Shown here: piece after piece, positions 1 through 7,746 of the stretch
How the letters are laid out: each line of letters begins with the position of its first letter
Numbering within the stretch: the stretch's first letter is position 1
DNA from: Oscillospiraceae bacterium
Lineage (GTDB): Bacteria; Bacillota; Clostridia; Oscillospirales; Ruminococcaceae
Length of the DNA stretch: 64,000 nt
Assembly: GCA_017829005.1 (NCBI GenBank)
Contig: JAGAJF010000020.1
Coordinates: forward strand, 1-64,000
Direction: 5' to 3'
Notes under the pieces: model-generated
Told to the model about the DNA's origin: nothing
Databases searched by the model: none
Seen by the model: only the letters and a program-made list of their open reading frames with translations
Program-made: the position numbers and the translations under genes

Positions 1-102
1 GGTGACCGCCCGAAGGATAAAAGCACACCTCGCCGTATTCAGATCTATTACAAATTCCTCGATAATGGGCTTGCAGACGGCGAAAAGCCCGAATTGAAGT
101 AA
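1..102 (+). CDS. C-terminal end of a probable serine site-specific recombinase (partial)
   Basis: The reading frame is open from the left edge and stops at TAA (100-102), giving 33 residues. The tail carries basic residues followed by RRIQIYYKFL. This resembles the end of large serine recombinases of the DUF4368 type, whose last strand typically reads (V/I)(D/Q)IYYNF. The catalytic domain lies outside the window, so the call rests only on this tail and is tentative. If correct, an integrated element or its remnant ends just left of pdxS. Confidence 0.4.
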   Translation, partial: GDRPKDKSTPRRIQIYYKFLDNGLADGEKPELK

Positions 103-365
103 GTATGAGTTAATGTGTATCCATTAGATAATGTTTGCTCCCCAAAGCATTATTAACTATATCAGGACATAGCCTTGATTAAAATTTGCTAAATGCACAC
201 TTTTTGCTTTGCGGTAATTCACGGCATTGTGCATTATTACTGACACTGTGTTCAAGAAAAAAATGCGTCCGATTATCTTTGTGAGAAATTAACAGATATA
301 CGGCGCACTTCTTTTTGTTATATGTTAAATATTCATAACTTTATCGCACGAAACAGAGAAAGTTC
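103..365. other. AT-rich intergenic region without a recognised gene
   Basis: Between the recombinase tail and the pdxS promoter no open frame with a ribosome site, no tRNA-like fold and no clear terminator was seen. If the recombinase marks an element edge, an attachment site could lie here, but no repeat was found within the window to support one. Confidence 0.4.
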
Positions 366-417
366 TCGGCTTGAAAAAAATGCCACATGGGATTATAATA
401 AGGTAAAATCAAGCCGA
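366..417 (+). promoter_or_regulatory. pdxST promoter flanked by an inverted repeat
   Basis: TTGAAA (371-376) and TATAAT (394-399) are separated by 17 bp, a good housekeeping promoter for pdxS at 434. A 9-bp inverted repeat brackets it: TCGGCTTGA at 366-374 overlaps the -35 box, and TCAAGCCGA at 409-417 lies near the start of the transcript. A dimeric repressor could bind both arms. No MocR/PdxR gene is visible in the window. Confidence 0.65.
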
Positions 418-433
418 AAGGAACGATATTTCA

Positions 434-1309
434 ATGAGTGAAAACAGAGCGGAGCTTAACAGAAACCTTGCCCAGATGCTCAAGGGCGGAGTTATTATGG
501 ACGTTACCACACCCGAGCAGGCAAAAATTGCCGAGGCTGCAGGCGCTTGTGCGGTAATGGCGCTGGAGCGTATCCCTGCGGATATCAGAGCGGCAGGCGG
601 CGTTTCAAGAATGAGCGACCCCAAGATGATAAAGGGCATTCAGGCGGCGGTGTCCATTCCCGTAATGGCAAAGTGCAGAATTGGTCACTTTGCAGAGGCG
701 CAGATACTTCAGGCTATCGAGATAGACTACATTGACGAGTCCGAGGTGCTTTCTCCTGCGGACGACAAGTACCACATTGACAAGACGGAGTTTGATGTTC
801 CCTTTGTGTGCGGCGCAAAGGACTTGGGAGAGGCGCTGAGACGCATTAACGAGGGCGCTTCTATGATAAGAACAAAGGGCGAGCCGGGTACGGGCGATGT
901 CGTTCAGGCGGTGCGCCACATGAGAATGATGCAGTCGGAGATCAGGCGCATTTCCTCGATGTCCAAGGACGAGCTTTACGAGGCAGCAAAGCAGCTGCAG
1001 GTGCCTTACAACCTTATTGAATTTGTTGCGGTGAACAAGAAGCTGCCCGTTGTTAATTTTGCGGCAGGCGGAGTTGCCACTCCTGCGGACGCTGCACTTA
1101 TGATGCAGCTGGGTGCAGAGGGCGTTTTTGTAGGCTCGGGCATTTTCAAGTCGGGCAATCCCGAAAAGCGTGCGGCGGCTATTGTAAAGGCTGTCACAAA
1201 CTACAATGACCCGAAGCTTCTTGCGGAGCTTTCCGAGGACTTAGGCGAGGCTATGGTGGGAATAAACGAGCAGGAAATTGCTCTTCTTATGGCGGAGCGT
1301 GGTAAGTAA
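434..1309 (+). CDS. pdxS: Pyridoxal 5'-phosphate synthase, lyase subunit
   Basis: PdxS condenses ribose 5-phosphate, glyceraldehyde 3-phosphate and ammonia to PLP in the DXP-independent vitamin B6 route; it forms a dodecamer that receives ammonia from PdxT. The 291-residue length is normal. Family landmarks are present: the GGVIMDV segment with Asp23, Lys80 in [15 protein letters not shown] (substrate Schiff base), and Lys148 in RTKGEPGTG (the second lysine used for transfer). The barrel C-terminus contains [13 protein letters not shown] and [11 protein letters not shown]. The stop codon shares one base with the pdxT start, so the pair is translationally coupled. Confidence 0.98.
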   Translation: MSENRAELNRNLAQMLKGGVIMDVTTPEQAKIAEAAGACAVMALERIPADIRAAGGVSRMSDPKMIKGIQAAVSIPVMAKCRIGHFAEAQILQAIEIDYIDESEVLSPADDKYHIDKTEFDVPFVCGAKDLGEALRRINEGASMIRTKGEPGTGDVVQAVRHMRMMQSEIRRISSMSKDELYEAAKQLQVPYNLIEFVAVNKKLPVVNFAAGGVATPADAALMMQLGAEGVFVGSGIFKSGNPEKRAAAIVKAVTNYNDPKLLAELSEDLGEAMVGINEQEIALLMAERGK

Positions 1310-1875
1310 TGTCAAAGGTAATTGCCGTTCTGGCGTTGCAGGGCGCTTTTGCGGAGCACGAAAAAAAGCTTTCGGAGCTTGGTATTGAAAGCTTTGAGAT
1401 AAGGCAGCTGCCCGATATTGACAGGTCCTTTGACGGGCTTATTATCCCCGGGGGAGAAAGCACTGTTCAGGGCAAGCTGCTCAGAGATTTAGGGCTTTTT
1501 GAACCTATAAAGCAGCGGATAGAAAAGGGTCTCCCCGTTTTCGGCACCTGTGCGGGAATGATACTTCTTGCACAGAGCATTGAAGGCGGTGAGCGGTCGC
1601 ATCTTGCCACAATGCCCGTTACGGTCAAGCGCAATGCATACGGCAGGCAGCTTGGCAGCTTCTTTACAAGGGATAATTTTAACGGCAGGGAAATTCCTAT
1701 GAGCTTTATCCGTGCGCCCTACATCAGCGACATCGGCTCTGCGGAGATCCTTGCGGAGACGGGCGGCAAGATAGTTGCGGCAAGGTATAAAACCCAGCTT
1801 GTGACTGCCTTTCACCCCGAGCTTTGCGATGATATGTATGTTTATGAGTATTTTCTTGAGATGATGGGCGAGTGA
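1309..1875 (+). CDS. pdxT: Pyridoxal 5'-phosphate synthase, glutaminase subunit
   Basis: A class I-type glutamine amidotransferase of 188 residues that releases ammonia from glutamine for PdxS. The catalytic triad is visible: Cys81 in FGTCAGMILL, and His169 and Glu171 in TAFHPEL. The oxyanion-hole segment IIPGGEST (about 45-52) matches the family. The ATG overlaps the last base of the pdxS stop, and the gene is followed by a terminator, so pdxST is a two-gene operon. Confidence 0.97.
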   Translation: MSKVIAVLALQGAFAEHEKKLSELGIESFEIRQLPDIDRSFDGLIIPGGESTVQGKLLRDLGLFEPIKQRIEKGLPVFGTCAGMILLAQSIEGGERSHLATMPVTVKRNAYGRQLGSFFTRDNFNGREIPMSFIRAPYISDIGSAEILAETGGKIVAARYKTQLVTAFHPELCDDMYVYEYFLEMMGE

Positions 1876-1897
1876 GTTTTTTCTTAATTATGTTTAG

Positions 1898-1932
1898 TCG
1901 GGCTGCTTTTGGGGGCGGCTCGATTTTTTTTT
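1898..1932 (+). terminator. Terminator of pdxST
   Basis: TCGGGCTGC (1898-1906) pairs with GCGGCTCGA over nine positions with two G-T wobbles, followed directly by a run of nine T. Confidence 0.75.
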
Positions 1933-1939
1933 CGGTTGG

Positions 1940-1969
1940 TTGACAAAAGGGGGCGGGGAGTGGTATAAT
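1940..1969 (+). promoter_or_regulatory. Consensus promoter before the broken SIMPL copy
   Basis: A perfect TTGACA (1940-1945) and a perfect TATAAT (1964-1969) are separated by 18 bp. The first frame downstream is the truncated SIMPL gene at 2037. A strong promoter kept in front of a broken gene suggests recent decay, or continued transcription of the two-segment membrane microprotein (2163-2330) or the intact SIMPL copy. Confidence 0.7.
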
Positions 1970-2036
1970 GATACTGTATTCAAGTTTTGGTAAGAACAGG
2001 ATAGGAAAATGATTCAGATATTAAATGAGTTTTTTT

Positions 2037-2156
2037 ATGGGTAAGCTTAAAGTTTGCGGAAAGGCAAGAAAAGAATTTACTTGTGATGTTATGTATATTA
2101 AACTGACATTTGGTTCGTGGAATAAAAATACAGCAGAGGCTGGTTGGGTGACGTGA
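2037..2156 (+). pseudogene. Truncated SIMPL-domain (DUF541) paralogue
   Basis: A 39-residue frame beginning MGKLKVCGKARKEFTCD aligns with the start of the intact gene at 2413, which begins MGMLKVRGTAEMAFTVD; both continue with an I-K-(L/I)-T strand. The frame then diverges and stops at TGA (2154-2156), so the remaining ~160 residues are missing. Here it is read as the 5' stub of a tandem duplicate. It has its own consensus promoter at 1940-1969. A functional short peptide is possible but less likely. Confidence 0.7.
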
Positions 2157-2162
2157 GTAACT

Positions 2163-2330
2163 ATGATAAAAGGAATAATATATATTCTGTTAGAATGTTT
2201 TTTTTTAATAATTTCAATTCGTGCTAAGGATAAAAAATACACACGGATTTACATATGTTTTCTTATCTTTTCAATAGTGCTTTTCGTGATATGTGCGATA
2301 TTTGGAGATGTAGAAATAAAACTTATATAG
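2163..2330 (+). CDS. Possible 55-residue membrane microprotein
   Basis: ATG at 2163 opens 55 codons to TAG (2328-2330). The peptide has two hydrophobic stretches (about 4-19 and 32-47) joined by a charged turn, IRAKDKKYTR, suggesting a hairpin in the membrane. The ribosome site is weak (GTGAG upstream). It lies between the broken and intact SIMPL genes. It may equally be decayed sequence from the lost body of the first SIMPL copy; the clear hydrophobic pattern is the only argument for a gene. Confidence 0.3.
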   Translation: MIKGIIYILLECFFLIISIRAKDKKYTRIYICFLIFSIVLFVICAIFGDVEIKLI

Positions 2331-2412
2331 ATAAATGTGTATATGCTTGTGTCCTGCAAAAAAAATGATTGATAATCGACTTTTGGGGTAATATTTGGTA
2401 GGAGGTATTATT

Positions 2413-3021
2413 ATGGGAATGCTTAAAGTCAGAGGAACAGCGGAAATGGCATTTACGGTTGATATTTTAATAATCAAAATCACAGTTTATTCAACGGCAT
2501 CGTCTTCGGGAGAAGTGATTCAGTCGGGAAAGAAAAAGACGGAAAAGTTTCTCAGGCTGATGAAAGAAAAACTTGATATTGAACCAAATGATTTTGAATT
2601 GGAGGCAGATTCCGTAAGCAGTTCCTATAATTCCGATAAAGGCTATAGTTATAAAAAGAATCTTTCTCTTGTGGTAAATGCAGATTTGTCTTTGCTGTCA
2701 AAAATAACTTCTTTGCTTGAGGATATGTCAGATGTTACATATGATGTTGATTTTTGTCTTTCCGATAAAGCAAGCAAGGAAAAGCAGGTTATCGAAGCAG
2801 CAATAAATAATTCAAGAGAAAAGGCTGAAATGATCGCTTCTTCTTTAGGACAGAAGGTATTGGGTGTTGATGAGGTCAGCTATGAACATCCCTCAGATGT
2901 ATTTACATATAATCTTGCTAAATCGGTTACTGTTGAAGATTGTCCTGATATGGAAGCTATGTTAAAGAATCCGACAGAGACAATTACTAAACACATTTAT
3001 ATTAGCTGGATAATTGAATAA
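2413..3021 (+). CDS. SIMPL-domain (DUF541) protein
   Basis: A 202-residue protein of the SIMPL/DUF541 family, best known for BP26-type periplasmic or surface proteins of unclear function. The N-terminal strand pattern (LKVRGTAEMAFTVDILIIKITV) and a later helix beginning AINNSREKAEMIASSLGQKV, which precedes the final strands, are typical. No signal peptide is evident, so it may be cytoplasmic. ATG 2413 is chosen because AGGAGG at 2400-2405 is ideally spaced; an in-frame ATG at 2395 lies upstream of that site. A truncated paralogue sits 260 bp upstream. Confidence 0.75.
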   Translation: MGMLKVRGTAEMAFTVDILIIKITVYSTASSSGEVIQSGKKKTEKFLRLMKEKLDIEPNDFELEADSVSSSYNSDKGYSYKKNLSLVVNADLSLLSKITSLLEDMSDVTYDVDFCLSDKASKEKQVIEAAINNSREKAEMIASSLGQKVLGVDEVSYEHPSDVFTYNLAKSVTVEDCPDMEAMLKNPTETITKHIYISWIIE

Positions 3022-3029
3022 AACTAAAC

Positions 3030-3072
3030 GAGCTGCCTGACTTTTTTCAAAATCGGGCAGCTCTAATTTTTT
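3030..3072. terminator. Bidirectional terminator between the SIMPL gene and guaA
   Basis: GAGCTGCCTGA (3030-3040) pairs with TCGGGCAGCTC (3053-3063) over 11 positions with one wobble. T-rich sequence follows on the plus strand, and on the minus strand the complement of 3017-3029 is also T-rich, so it can end both convergent genes. Confidence 0.8.
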
Positions 3073-3094
3073 AGAATATTTTTGCCTGATGGCA

Positions 3095-4636
3095 TTACTC
3101 CCACTCAATAGTTGCAGGGGGCTTGGTTGTAATATCGTACACTACTCTGTTGATGTTCTTGACCTCGTTGACGATCCTGTTTGATGCAACGGCGAGGACA
3201 TCGTAGGGGATTCGGGAGAACTCGGCGGTCATAAAGTCGGAGGTCTCAACGGCTCTGAGGGCAAGGGTGTAATCGTATGTTCTGCCATCGCCCATTACGC
3301 CTACGGAGCGGTTATTGGTGAGGACTGCAAAATACTGATTTACTGTCTTGTCAAGTCCTGCCTTTGCTATCTCCTCACGGAAGATGAAGTCGGCATCCTT
3401 GAGGATATCAAGCTTTTCATCGGTTATCTCGCCGATAATTCTGATGGCAAGTCCGGGACCGGGGAAGGGCTGGCGGTCAACGAGAATGTCGGAAAGTCCA
3501 AGCTCTCGTCCCAGTGCTCTTACCTCGTCCTTGAAAAGAAGTCTCAGAGGCTCGATTATTTCCTTGAAATCCACATAGTCGGGGAGTCCGCCTACGTTGT
3601 GGTGGGATTTTATTACTGCGGCGTCTCCTGCTCCGCTTTCGATAACGTCGGGGTAAATTGTTCCCTGAACGAGATAATCCACCGTTCCTATCTTCTTTGC
3701 TTCACGCTCGAATACACGGATAAATTCCTCGCCGATGGTCTTTCTCTTGGTCTCGGGGTCGGACACGCCTCTGAGCTTTGACATAAACTGATCCTTGGCG
3801 TTTACTCTTACGAAATTTATTCCCCAGTCAGCAAATGCGGCTTCTACCTCGTCGCCTTCGTTCTTTCTCATAAAGCCGTGGTCTACGAAAATGCAGGTGA
3901 GCTGGCTGCCTACTGCCTTTGCAAGAAGCGCTGCGGCAACTGAGCTGTCAACGCCGCCTGAAAGCGCAAGCAGGACTTTTCCGTCTCCTACCTTGGCTCT
4001 GATATCGTTTATTGCAGTTTTGGCATAGCCTGCCATTGTCCAGTCGCCTGTGCAGCCGCAGACATTTTTAAGGAAGCTGTCTATCATTTTTATGCCGTAC
4101 TGAGTATGATTAACCTCGGGGTGGAACTGTACTGCATAGAGCTTCTTTTCCTTGTTCTCCATTGCGGCAGCGGGGCAGTTTGCGGTATGGGCAGTAATTT
4201 TGAAGCCCTCGGGGACTTTGGAAACATAGTCGGTATGGCTCATCCACGAAACAGCCTTTTCGGGCATATCGGATATGCCGCCGAAAAGCAGGCTCTGCTT
4301 ATCATATTCCGTTTCGGTCTTGCCATATTCCGATGTGATGCAGGTGGACACTTCTCCCCCAAGAGTATATGCCATAAGCTGGCAGCCGTAGCATATGCCA
4401 AGCACGGGAATGCCAAGCTCGAATATCTCCTTGCCTATCCTCGGAGAAGTCTCAAGATATACGCTGTTGGGTCCGCCTGTGAAGATTATTCCTGCGGGGT
4501 TTGCGGCTTTTATCTCCTCAAGGGGTGTTTTATAGGATTTTACCTCGCAGTAAACGCCGCATTCACGCACACGTCTTGCGATAAGCTGATTATACTGACC
4601 GCCGAAGTCAAGAACGATAACTGTCTGGTGGGACAT
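3095..4636 (-). CDS. guaA: GMP synthase (glutamine-hydrolysing)
   Basis: GuaA converts XMP to GMP using ATP and glutamine, the last step of guanylate synthesis. Its 513 residues contain an N-terminal glutaminase domain with Cys82 ([11 protein letters not shown]) and His171/Glu173 ([12 protein letters not shown]), a PP-loop ATP pyrophosphatase motif SGGVDSS at 225-231, and the C-terminal dimerisation domain ending KPPATIEWE. Length and motif order are standard. GAGG lies just upstream of the ATG. The gene stands alone with its own promoter and a shared terminator. Confidence 0.98.
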   Translation of the reverse strand: MSHQTVIVLDFGGQYNQLIARRVRECGVYCEVKSYKTPLEEIKAANPAGIIFTGGPNSVYLETSPRIGKEIFELGIPVLGICYGCQLMAYTLGGEVSTCITSEYGKTETEYDKQSLLFGGISDMPEKAVSWMSHTDYVSKVPEGFKITAHTANCPAAAMENKEKKLYAVQFHPEVNHTQYGIKMIDSFLKNVCGCTGDWTMAGYAKTAINDIRAKVGDGKVLLALSGGVDSSVAAALLAKAVGSQLTCIFVDHGFMRKNEGDEVEAAFADWGINFVRVNAKDQFMSKLRGVSDPETKRKTIGEEFIRVFEREAKKIGTVDYLVQGTIYPDVIESGAGDAAVIKSHHNVGGLPDYVDFKEIIEPLRLLFKDEVRALGRELGLSDILVDRQPFPGPGLAIRIIGEITDEKLDILKDADFIFREEIAKAGLDKTVNQYFAVLTNNRSVGVMGDGRTYDYTLALRAVETSDFMTAEFSRIPYDVLAVASNRIVNEVKNINRVVYDITTKPPATIEWE

Positions 4637-4681
4637 TGGCTATACCTCATTTCTTTCTTGTATGTAATAATACTTATTTAT

Positions 4682-4710
4682 ATTATCTCATAATCCGAGC
4701 TTTTCTGCAA
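4682..4710 (-). promoter_or_regulatory. Promoter of guaA
   Basis: On the minus strand TTGCAG and GATAAT are separated by 17 bp, about 45 bp before the guaA start. The leader is too short to hold a purine riboswitch, and none of its conserved loops was seen. Confidence 0.5.
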
Positions 4711-4822
4711 GCGGCAATTTTATAGAAAAAGTAAATTTTTAATGGATAGATTTATTTGGCGTCTTTTATCTGATTGAACAAATGTGCTGAATATATTGAG
4801 GAATGTTTTGGCATATTGCATA

Positions 4823-4851
4823 TTGACATATGCAAACGTTTGTGCTATAAT
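4823..4851 (+). promoter_or_regulatory. Consensus promoter with an internal palindrome
   Basis: TTGACA (4823-4828) and TATAAT (4846-4851) with a 17-bp spacer precede the acetyltransferase remnant. The spacer contains CAAACGTTTG (4833-4842), a perfect 10-bp palindrome with the central CG typical of LacI-family operators. Confidence 0.65.
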
Positions 4852-4883
4852 TGGATTATAATAATTTTTAAGGGGGAAATTTT

Positions 4884-5098
4884 ATGCGAGTTGAAACGGA
4901 AAGGCGTATTCTTCGTGAGATGTGTATGGACGACTTTGAGGCGATGTATGCTGTTTTGGGGGATTCGGATATTATGAGACATTATCCCTACACCTTTGAC
5001 GAGGGGCGTGTGAGAGGGTGGATAGAGAAAAATATTCTGCGCTATGAGATTTTCGGCTTTGGGCGGTGGTTCTGAAAGAGACGGGGGAGGTCATAGGG
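4884..5098 (+). pseudogene. GNAT acetyltransferase remnant (frameshifted and truncated)
   Basis: ATG 4884, with AAGGGGG upstream, encodes the N-terminus of an Acetyltransf_3-type GNAT protein (RILREMCMDDFEAMY, then a segment ending YEIFGFG), but stops at 5075. The next family segment, AVVLKETGEVIG, continues in another frame from about 5060 to 5098, so a small deletion near 5058 broke the gene. After GAQC the similarity ends and unrelated mobile-element sequence begins. It retains a consensus promoter. Confidence 0.75.
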
Positions 5099-5314
5099 GC
5101 ACAATGCCAACAACATAAGAAAACACCCCCGCAGGAACCCAATAAAAGTAATAAAAAGTACAAGCCACAGGAATTACAAAAATACCACAAAAACTTTATG
5201 CAAAATGAGAATTGACAAATTGAAAACGCCTGCAAAATCGAAATAGGTATATTTCTATTTCGGAGGTCGGTAATATGAATCAATTCTTCAGTCAGATGCT
5301 TATGCAGGCAAGTA
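5099..5314 (+). mobile_element. Unidentified mobile-element debris: tail of one gene, start of another
   Basis: From 5099 an open frame encodes a Lys/Gln/Asn-rich tail (…KSNKKYKPQELQKYHK…) stopping at TGA 5213-5215. A perfect 8-bp inverted repeat, CGAAATAG (5239-5246) and CTATTTCG (5255-5262), abuts a strong ribosome site GGAGG (5262-5266). ATG 5275 then starts a frame, MNQFFSQMLMQAS, cut by the IS630-type end at 5315; it now stops at 5328. The order tail, hairpin, ribosome site, start reads as two adjacent genes of a plasmid or conjugative element. Neither was identified. Confidence 0.45.
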
Positions 5315-5740
5315 ATACTAATCTTTAATCACCCTATAGACATAATCCAATCTCTGCCAGTAATGCTTTTAATGGTTTCTTTGGACAATGAATAAATAGT
5401 ATCACACAGTCTGTCAACAACCTTTTGAAGTGTTTGAAACACCTCATTTTTAAAACCGATTTTTCTGATTTCTTTCCATATCTGTTCAATAGGATTCATT
5501 TCGGGTGTATACGGTGGGATAAAAATCAGCTCGATGTTTTCGGGAATTTTCAATGAACCTGATTTATGCCAAGCGGCTCCGTCACAAACCAATATGATTT
5601 TATCTCGGGGAAATGTGTTTGATAACTCTTTCAAAAACAAATTCATACAATCAGTATTGCAATATGGCATAACAACAAAACAGCTTTCACCTGTAAGCGG
5701 TTCAACTGCGCCATATGCATATCTGTATTCTCTTATATGA
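5315..5740 (-). mobile_element. Remnant of an IS630-family insertion sequence
   Basis: One end survives: ATACTAAT at 5315-5322 followed, after a variable pentamer, by ATCA and CTATAGACA (5334-5342), near the transposase stop. These match both ends of the MITE at 8691-8852. Insertion at TA is expected for this family, and TA occupies 5316-5317. The opposite end and the first half of the transposase are missing; at about 5741 the sequence switches abruptly to an ABC ATPase fragment on the other strand. Confidence 0.75.
5329..5740 (-). pseudogene. IS630-family transposase, C-terminal part only
   Basis: The minus-strand frame runs from the junction at about 5740 to TGA at 5329. It shows the DDE_3-type hallmarks: ILVCDGAAWHKS (second Asp), then IFIPPYTPEMNPIEQIWKE, in which the Glu of PIEQIWKE is the catalytic Glu. 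The upstream part reads REYRYAYGAVEPLTGE with no start codon. The N-terminal helix-turn-helix and the first catalytic Asp are absent, so it cannot be active. Confidence 0.85.
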
Positions 5741-5905
5741 TGGCAAGGTAAGGAAGGCGTTGCAGATATGAGAAAATATCTCCTTGACCTGAAAGAACAA
5801 GGAAAAACAATTCTGATAGCATCACACTCCGCAGAGGATATTGATGTGCTTTGTGATACTGTTTGTGAAATGGATAAGGGTGTTCTAAAGAAAATGAAAG
5901 GATAA
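5741..5905 (+). pseudogene. ABC transporter ATPase, C-terminal fragment
   Basis: The frame reads GKEGVADMRKYLLDLKEQGK, then TILIASHS with the switch histidine, then EDIDVLCDTVCEMDKG, and stops at TAA 5903-5905. This is the end of an ABC-2-type exporter ATPase just after the D-loop (usually GLDxxG). Walker A, signature and Walker B are missing. The left boundary coincides with the broken transposase, so a deletion has fused the two. Confidence 0.8.
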
Positions 5906-6021
5906 TCATCAGTCTTATTGTAGTGTAGTTATCCTGGAGAAATAATTTAAATAAAGGATTGAAACTTGTTGACCGGTCGAATTAGGATGCTGGGTGTTAT
6001 TATGACAAGCTTCAAATAGAT

Positions 6022-6064
6022 AAGGCGTTCGGGCAACTGTGTAAGTCACCCGAACGCCTTTTTT
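6022..6064 (+). terminator. Strong intrinsic terminator
   Basis: AAGGCGTTCGGG (6022-6033) pairs perfectly with CCCGAACGCCTT (6049-6060) across a 15-nt loop, followed by TTTT. It ends transcription arriving from the remnant region and insulates the cellulase gene. Confidence 0.85.
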
Positions 6065-6176
6065 GTTATGCAGGGGAATGTTCGAATTATAGGGTTTTTT
6101 TATGTGCTTTTTCGGCATATAATGGTATCTCATTGCTTTTTTATTATACCATATTTATCTTGTGAAGACAAGTTCT

Positions 6177-6186
6177 TAAACGTTTA
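6177..6186. promoter_or_regulatory. LacI-type operator candidate upstream of the GH5 gene
   Basis: TAAACGTTTA is a perfect 10-bp palindrome with a central CG, as in LacI-family and catabolite-control sites. It lies about 120 bp before the GH5 start. The similar CAAACGTTTG sits inside the promoter at 4823-4851. A plausible promoter, TTTACA (6199-6204) with TATACC (6223-6228), follows. The 5906-6304 stretch otherwise holds only the terminator. Confidence 0.4.
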
Positions 6187-6304
6187 CTTAAACAGATATT
6201 TACAATTTACGAACTAAATATTTATACCAATCTTACGGCACTTGTGGTATACTATAGGTAGTATATTCCTCCGGTTTAGACTGAGGAAATTAAGGAGTGC
6301 TTAT

Positions 6305-7486
6305 ATGAAAAAAATACTTGCAATGATAATGTCCGCTGCTATGACAGCGGCAGTATTCACAGGCTGCGGCAAGACTGCAGACAAGCCTGCCGATAACGAT
6401 ACAGCTGATGTGACAAATGCTGCTGTATCCGAAGTTACATTCCCCGAGATAGCTATTGCAGACAATGCTGTTGACTATGCCAAGTCTATGAAGCTGGGCT
6501 GGAATCTTGGCAACACACTTGACGCTGTTACAAGCAGCAGTCTTGATTCGGAAACCTTATGGGGTCAGCCTAAGACTACCAAGGAGCTTATAGGGTTTGT
6601 TAAGGATTCCGGCTTTACTACCATAAGGATCCCCGTTTCCTGGGGACAGCATACCACCGATGAGAACTACACCATTGACCCTGCGTGGATGGCTCGTGTA
6701 AATGAGGTGGTTGATTATGCGGTTGAAAGCGGACTTTACATAATCCTCAACTCACATCATGACTGCGACTACTACTACCCCACCGAGGAAAAATCCGCCG
6801 AGGGTGAGAAGTATCTTAAATCAATATGGACTCAGATATCTGAAAATTTCAAGGATTATGACGAGAGACTGATATTCGAGTCCATGAACGAGCCCCGTCT
6901 TACAGGCACCAACAAGGAATGGTGGTTCCAGGACAACGATGAAGAGGGCGTTGCCTCAATTAAAACTATCGTGAAATATAATCAGATATTTGTTGATACC
7001 GTTCGTGCAGGCGAGGGTTACAACAAAACACGTTTTCTTATGGTCCCCAGTAATGCGGCTGCACCTCAGAATGCCCTGAACGCTGCATTCGAAATGCCTG
7101 TTGACACTGCAGAGAACAGACTGATGGTTTCCGTTCATGCATATTCTCCCTATGATTTTGCTATGAATGACAAAGGATACAAGGTATGGGACGGTTCCAA
7201 ATCGGGTGAGCTTAACTTTATGGATAACCTCAGCAAGAAGTTCATCGAAAACGGCTATGGCGTAGTTATCGGAGAATTCGGTGCGACCAATAAGGATAAT
7301 CTTGAGGACAGAGTTGCATGGGCAAAGGATTACTGCGGCAAGGCTGCTTCTCTTGGCATTCCCTGTGTACTCTGGGACAACGGCGGCACAAAGGTCGGCA
7401 GTGAGAATTTCGGTATGATATACAGGCTGCCCAGAACTATCCACTACCCCGAGCTGCTTGATGCAATGCTTGAAGCTTACAAATAA
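6305..7486 (+). CDS. GH5-family endoglucanase lipoprotein
   Basis: A 393-residue secreted lipoprotein that likely cleaves beta-1,4-glucan or xyloglucan. A short signal peptide ends in the lipobox VFTGC with Cys21. The catalytic domain (about 50-390) shows KLGWNLGNTLDA, TTIRIPVSWG, the acid/base Glu196 in FESMNEP and the nucleophile Glu324 in VVIGEFGATNK. The closest feel is subfamily GH5_4. There is no dockerin or carbohydrate-binding module, so it is anchored by lipid rather than to a cellulosome. ATG 6305 is chosen for AAGGAG at 6292-6297 and for the signal peptide; an upstream in-frame ATG at 6242 would bury it. Confidence 0.93.
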   Translation: MKKILAMIMSAAMTAAVFTGCGKTADKPADNDTADVTNAAVSEVTFPEIAIADNAVDYAKSMKLGWNLGNTLDAVTSSSLDSETLWGQPKTTKELIGFVKDSGFTTIRIPVSWGQHTTDENYTIDPAWMARVNEVVDYAVESGLYIILNSHHDCDYYYPTEEKSAEGEKYLKSIWTQISENFKDYDERLIFESMNEPRLTGTNKEWWFQDNDEEGVASIKTIVKYNQIFVDTVRAGEGYNKTRFLMVPSNAAAPQNALNAAFEMPVDTAENRLMVSVHAYSPYDFAMNDKGYKVWDGSKSGELNFMDNLSKKFIENGYGVVIGEFGATNKDNLEDRVAWAKDYCGKAASLGIPCVLWDNGGTKVGSENFGMIYRLPRTIHYPELLDAMLEAYK

Positions 7487-7493
7487 AAGTGTG

Positions 7494-7716
7494 ATATACA
7501 AAGACTGTCGGGCGGGTGACGACCCGCGGCGAGACGTTCTGTAATTTATTCTGACATCAGACTGTCGGCTCGGCAACGATAAAAATATACTGACCGATAT
7601 ATTCCGATATGCGGTGCAGTTCATTTTGATCGTTGCCGAGCCGCCTGCTTTTTGTCCTCAAAAATATACAGAACGAGCTGCTGCAGGTCATCACCCGCAT
7701 AACAAGTTTTTTATAT
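7494..7716. repeat. 223-bp decayed palindrome centred at 7605
   Basis: Several arm pairs share one centre: GGCTCGGCAACGAT (7567-7580) with its exact complement at 7629-7642; CGTTCTGTA (7535-7543) with TACAGAACG (7667-7675); a GGGTGA/TCACCC pair further out; and ATATA (7494-7498) with TATAT (7712-7716). The segments between also align imperfectly. A small 6-bp hairpin (7512-7527) is nested in the left arm. The whole reads as a once near-perfect inverted repeat of about 110 bp per arm, either a mobile palindromic element or a large RNA hairpin. Confidence 0.75.
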
Positions 7717-7746
7717 GTAAAAACAATAAAAAATAAGGAAAAAATC

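Noticed and set aside
4637..4760. Possible purine riboswitch before guaA
   Set aside because: The leader is too short and lacks the conserved paired stems and loop bases.
5915..6133. 72-codon minus-strand frame across the strong terminator
   Set aside because: It reads through both arms of the terminator hairpin and has no ribosome site.
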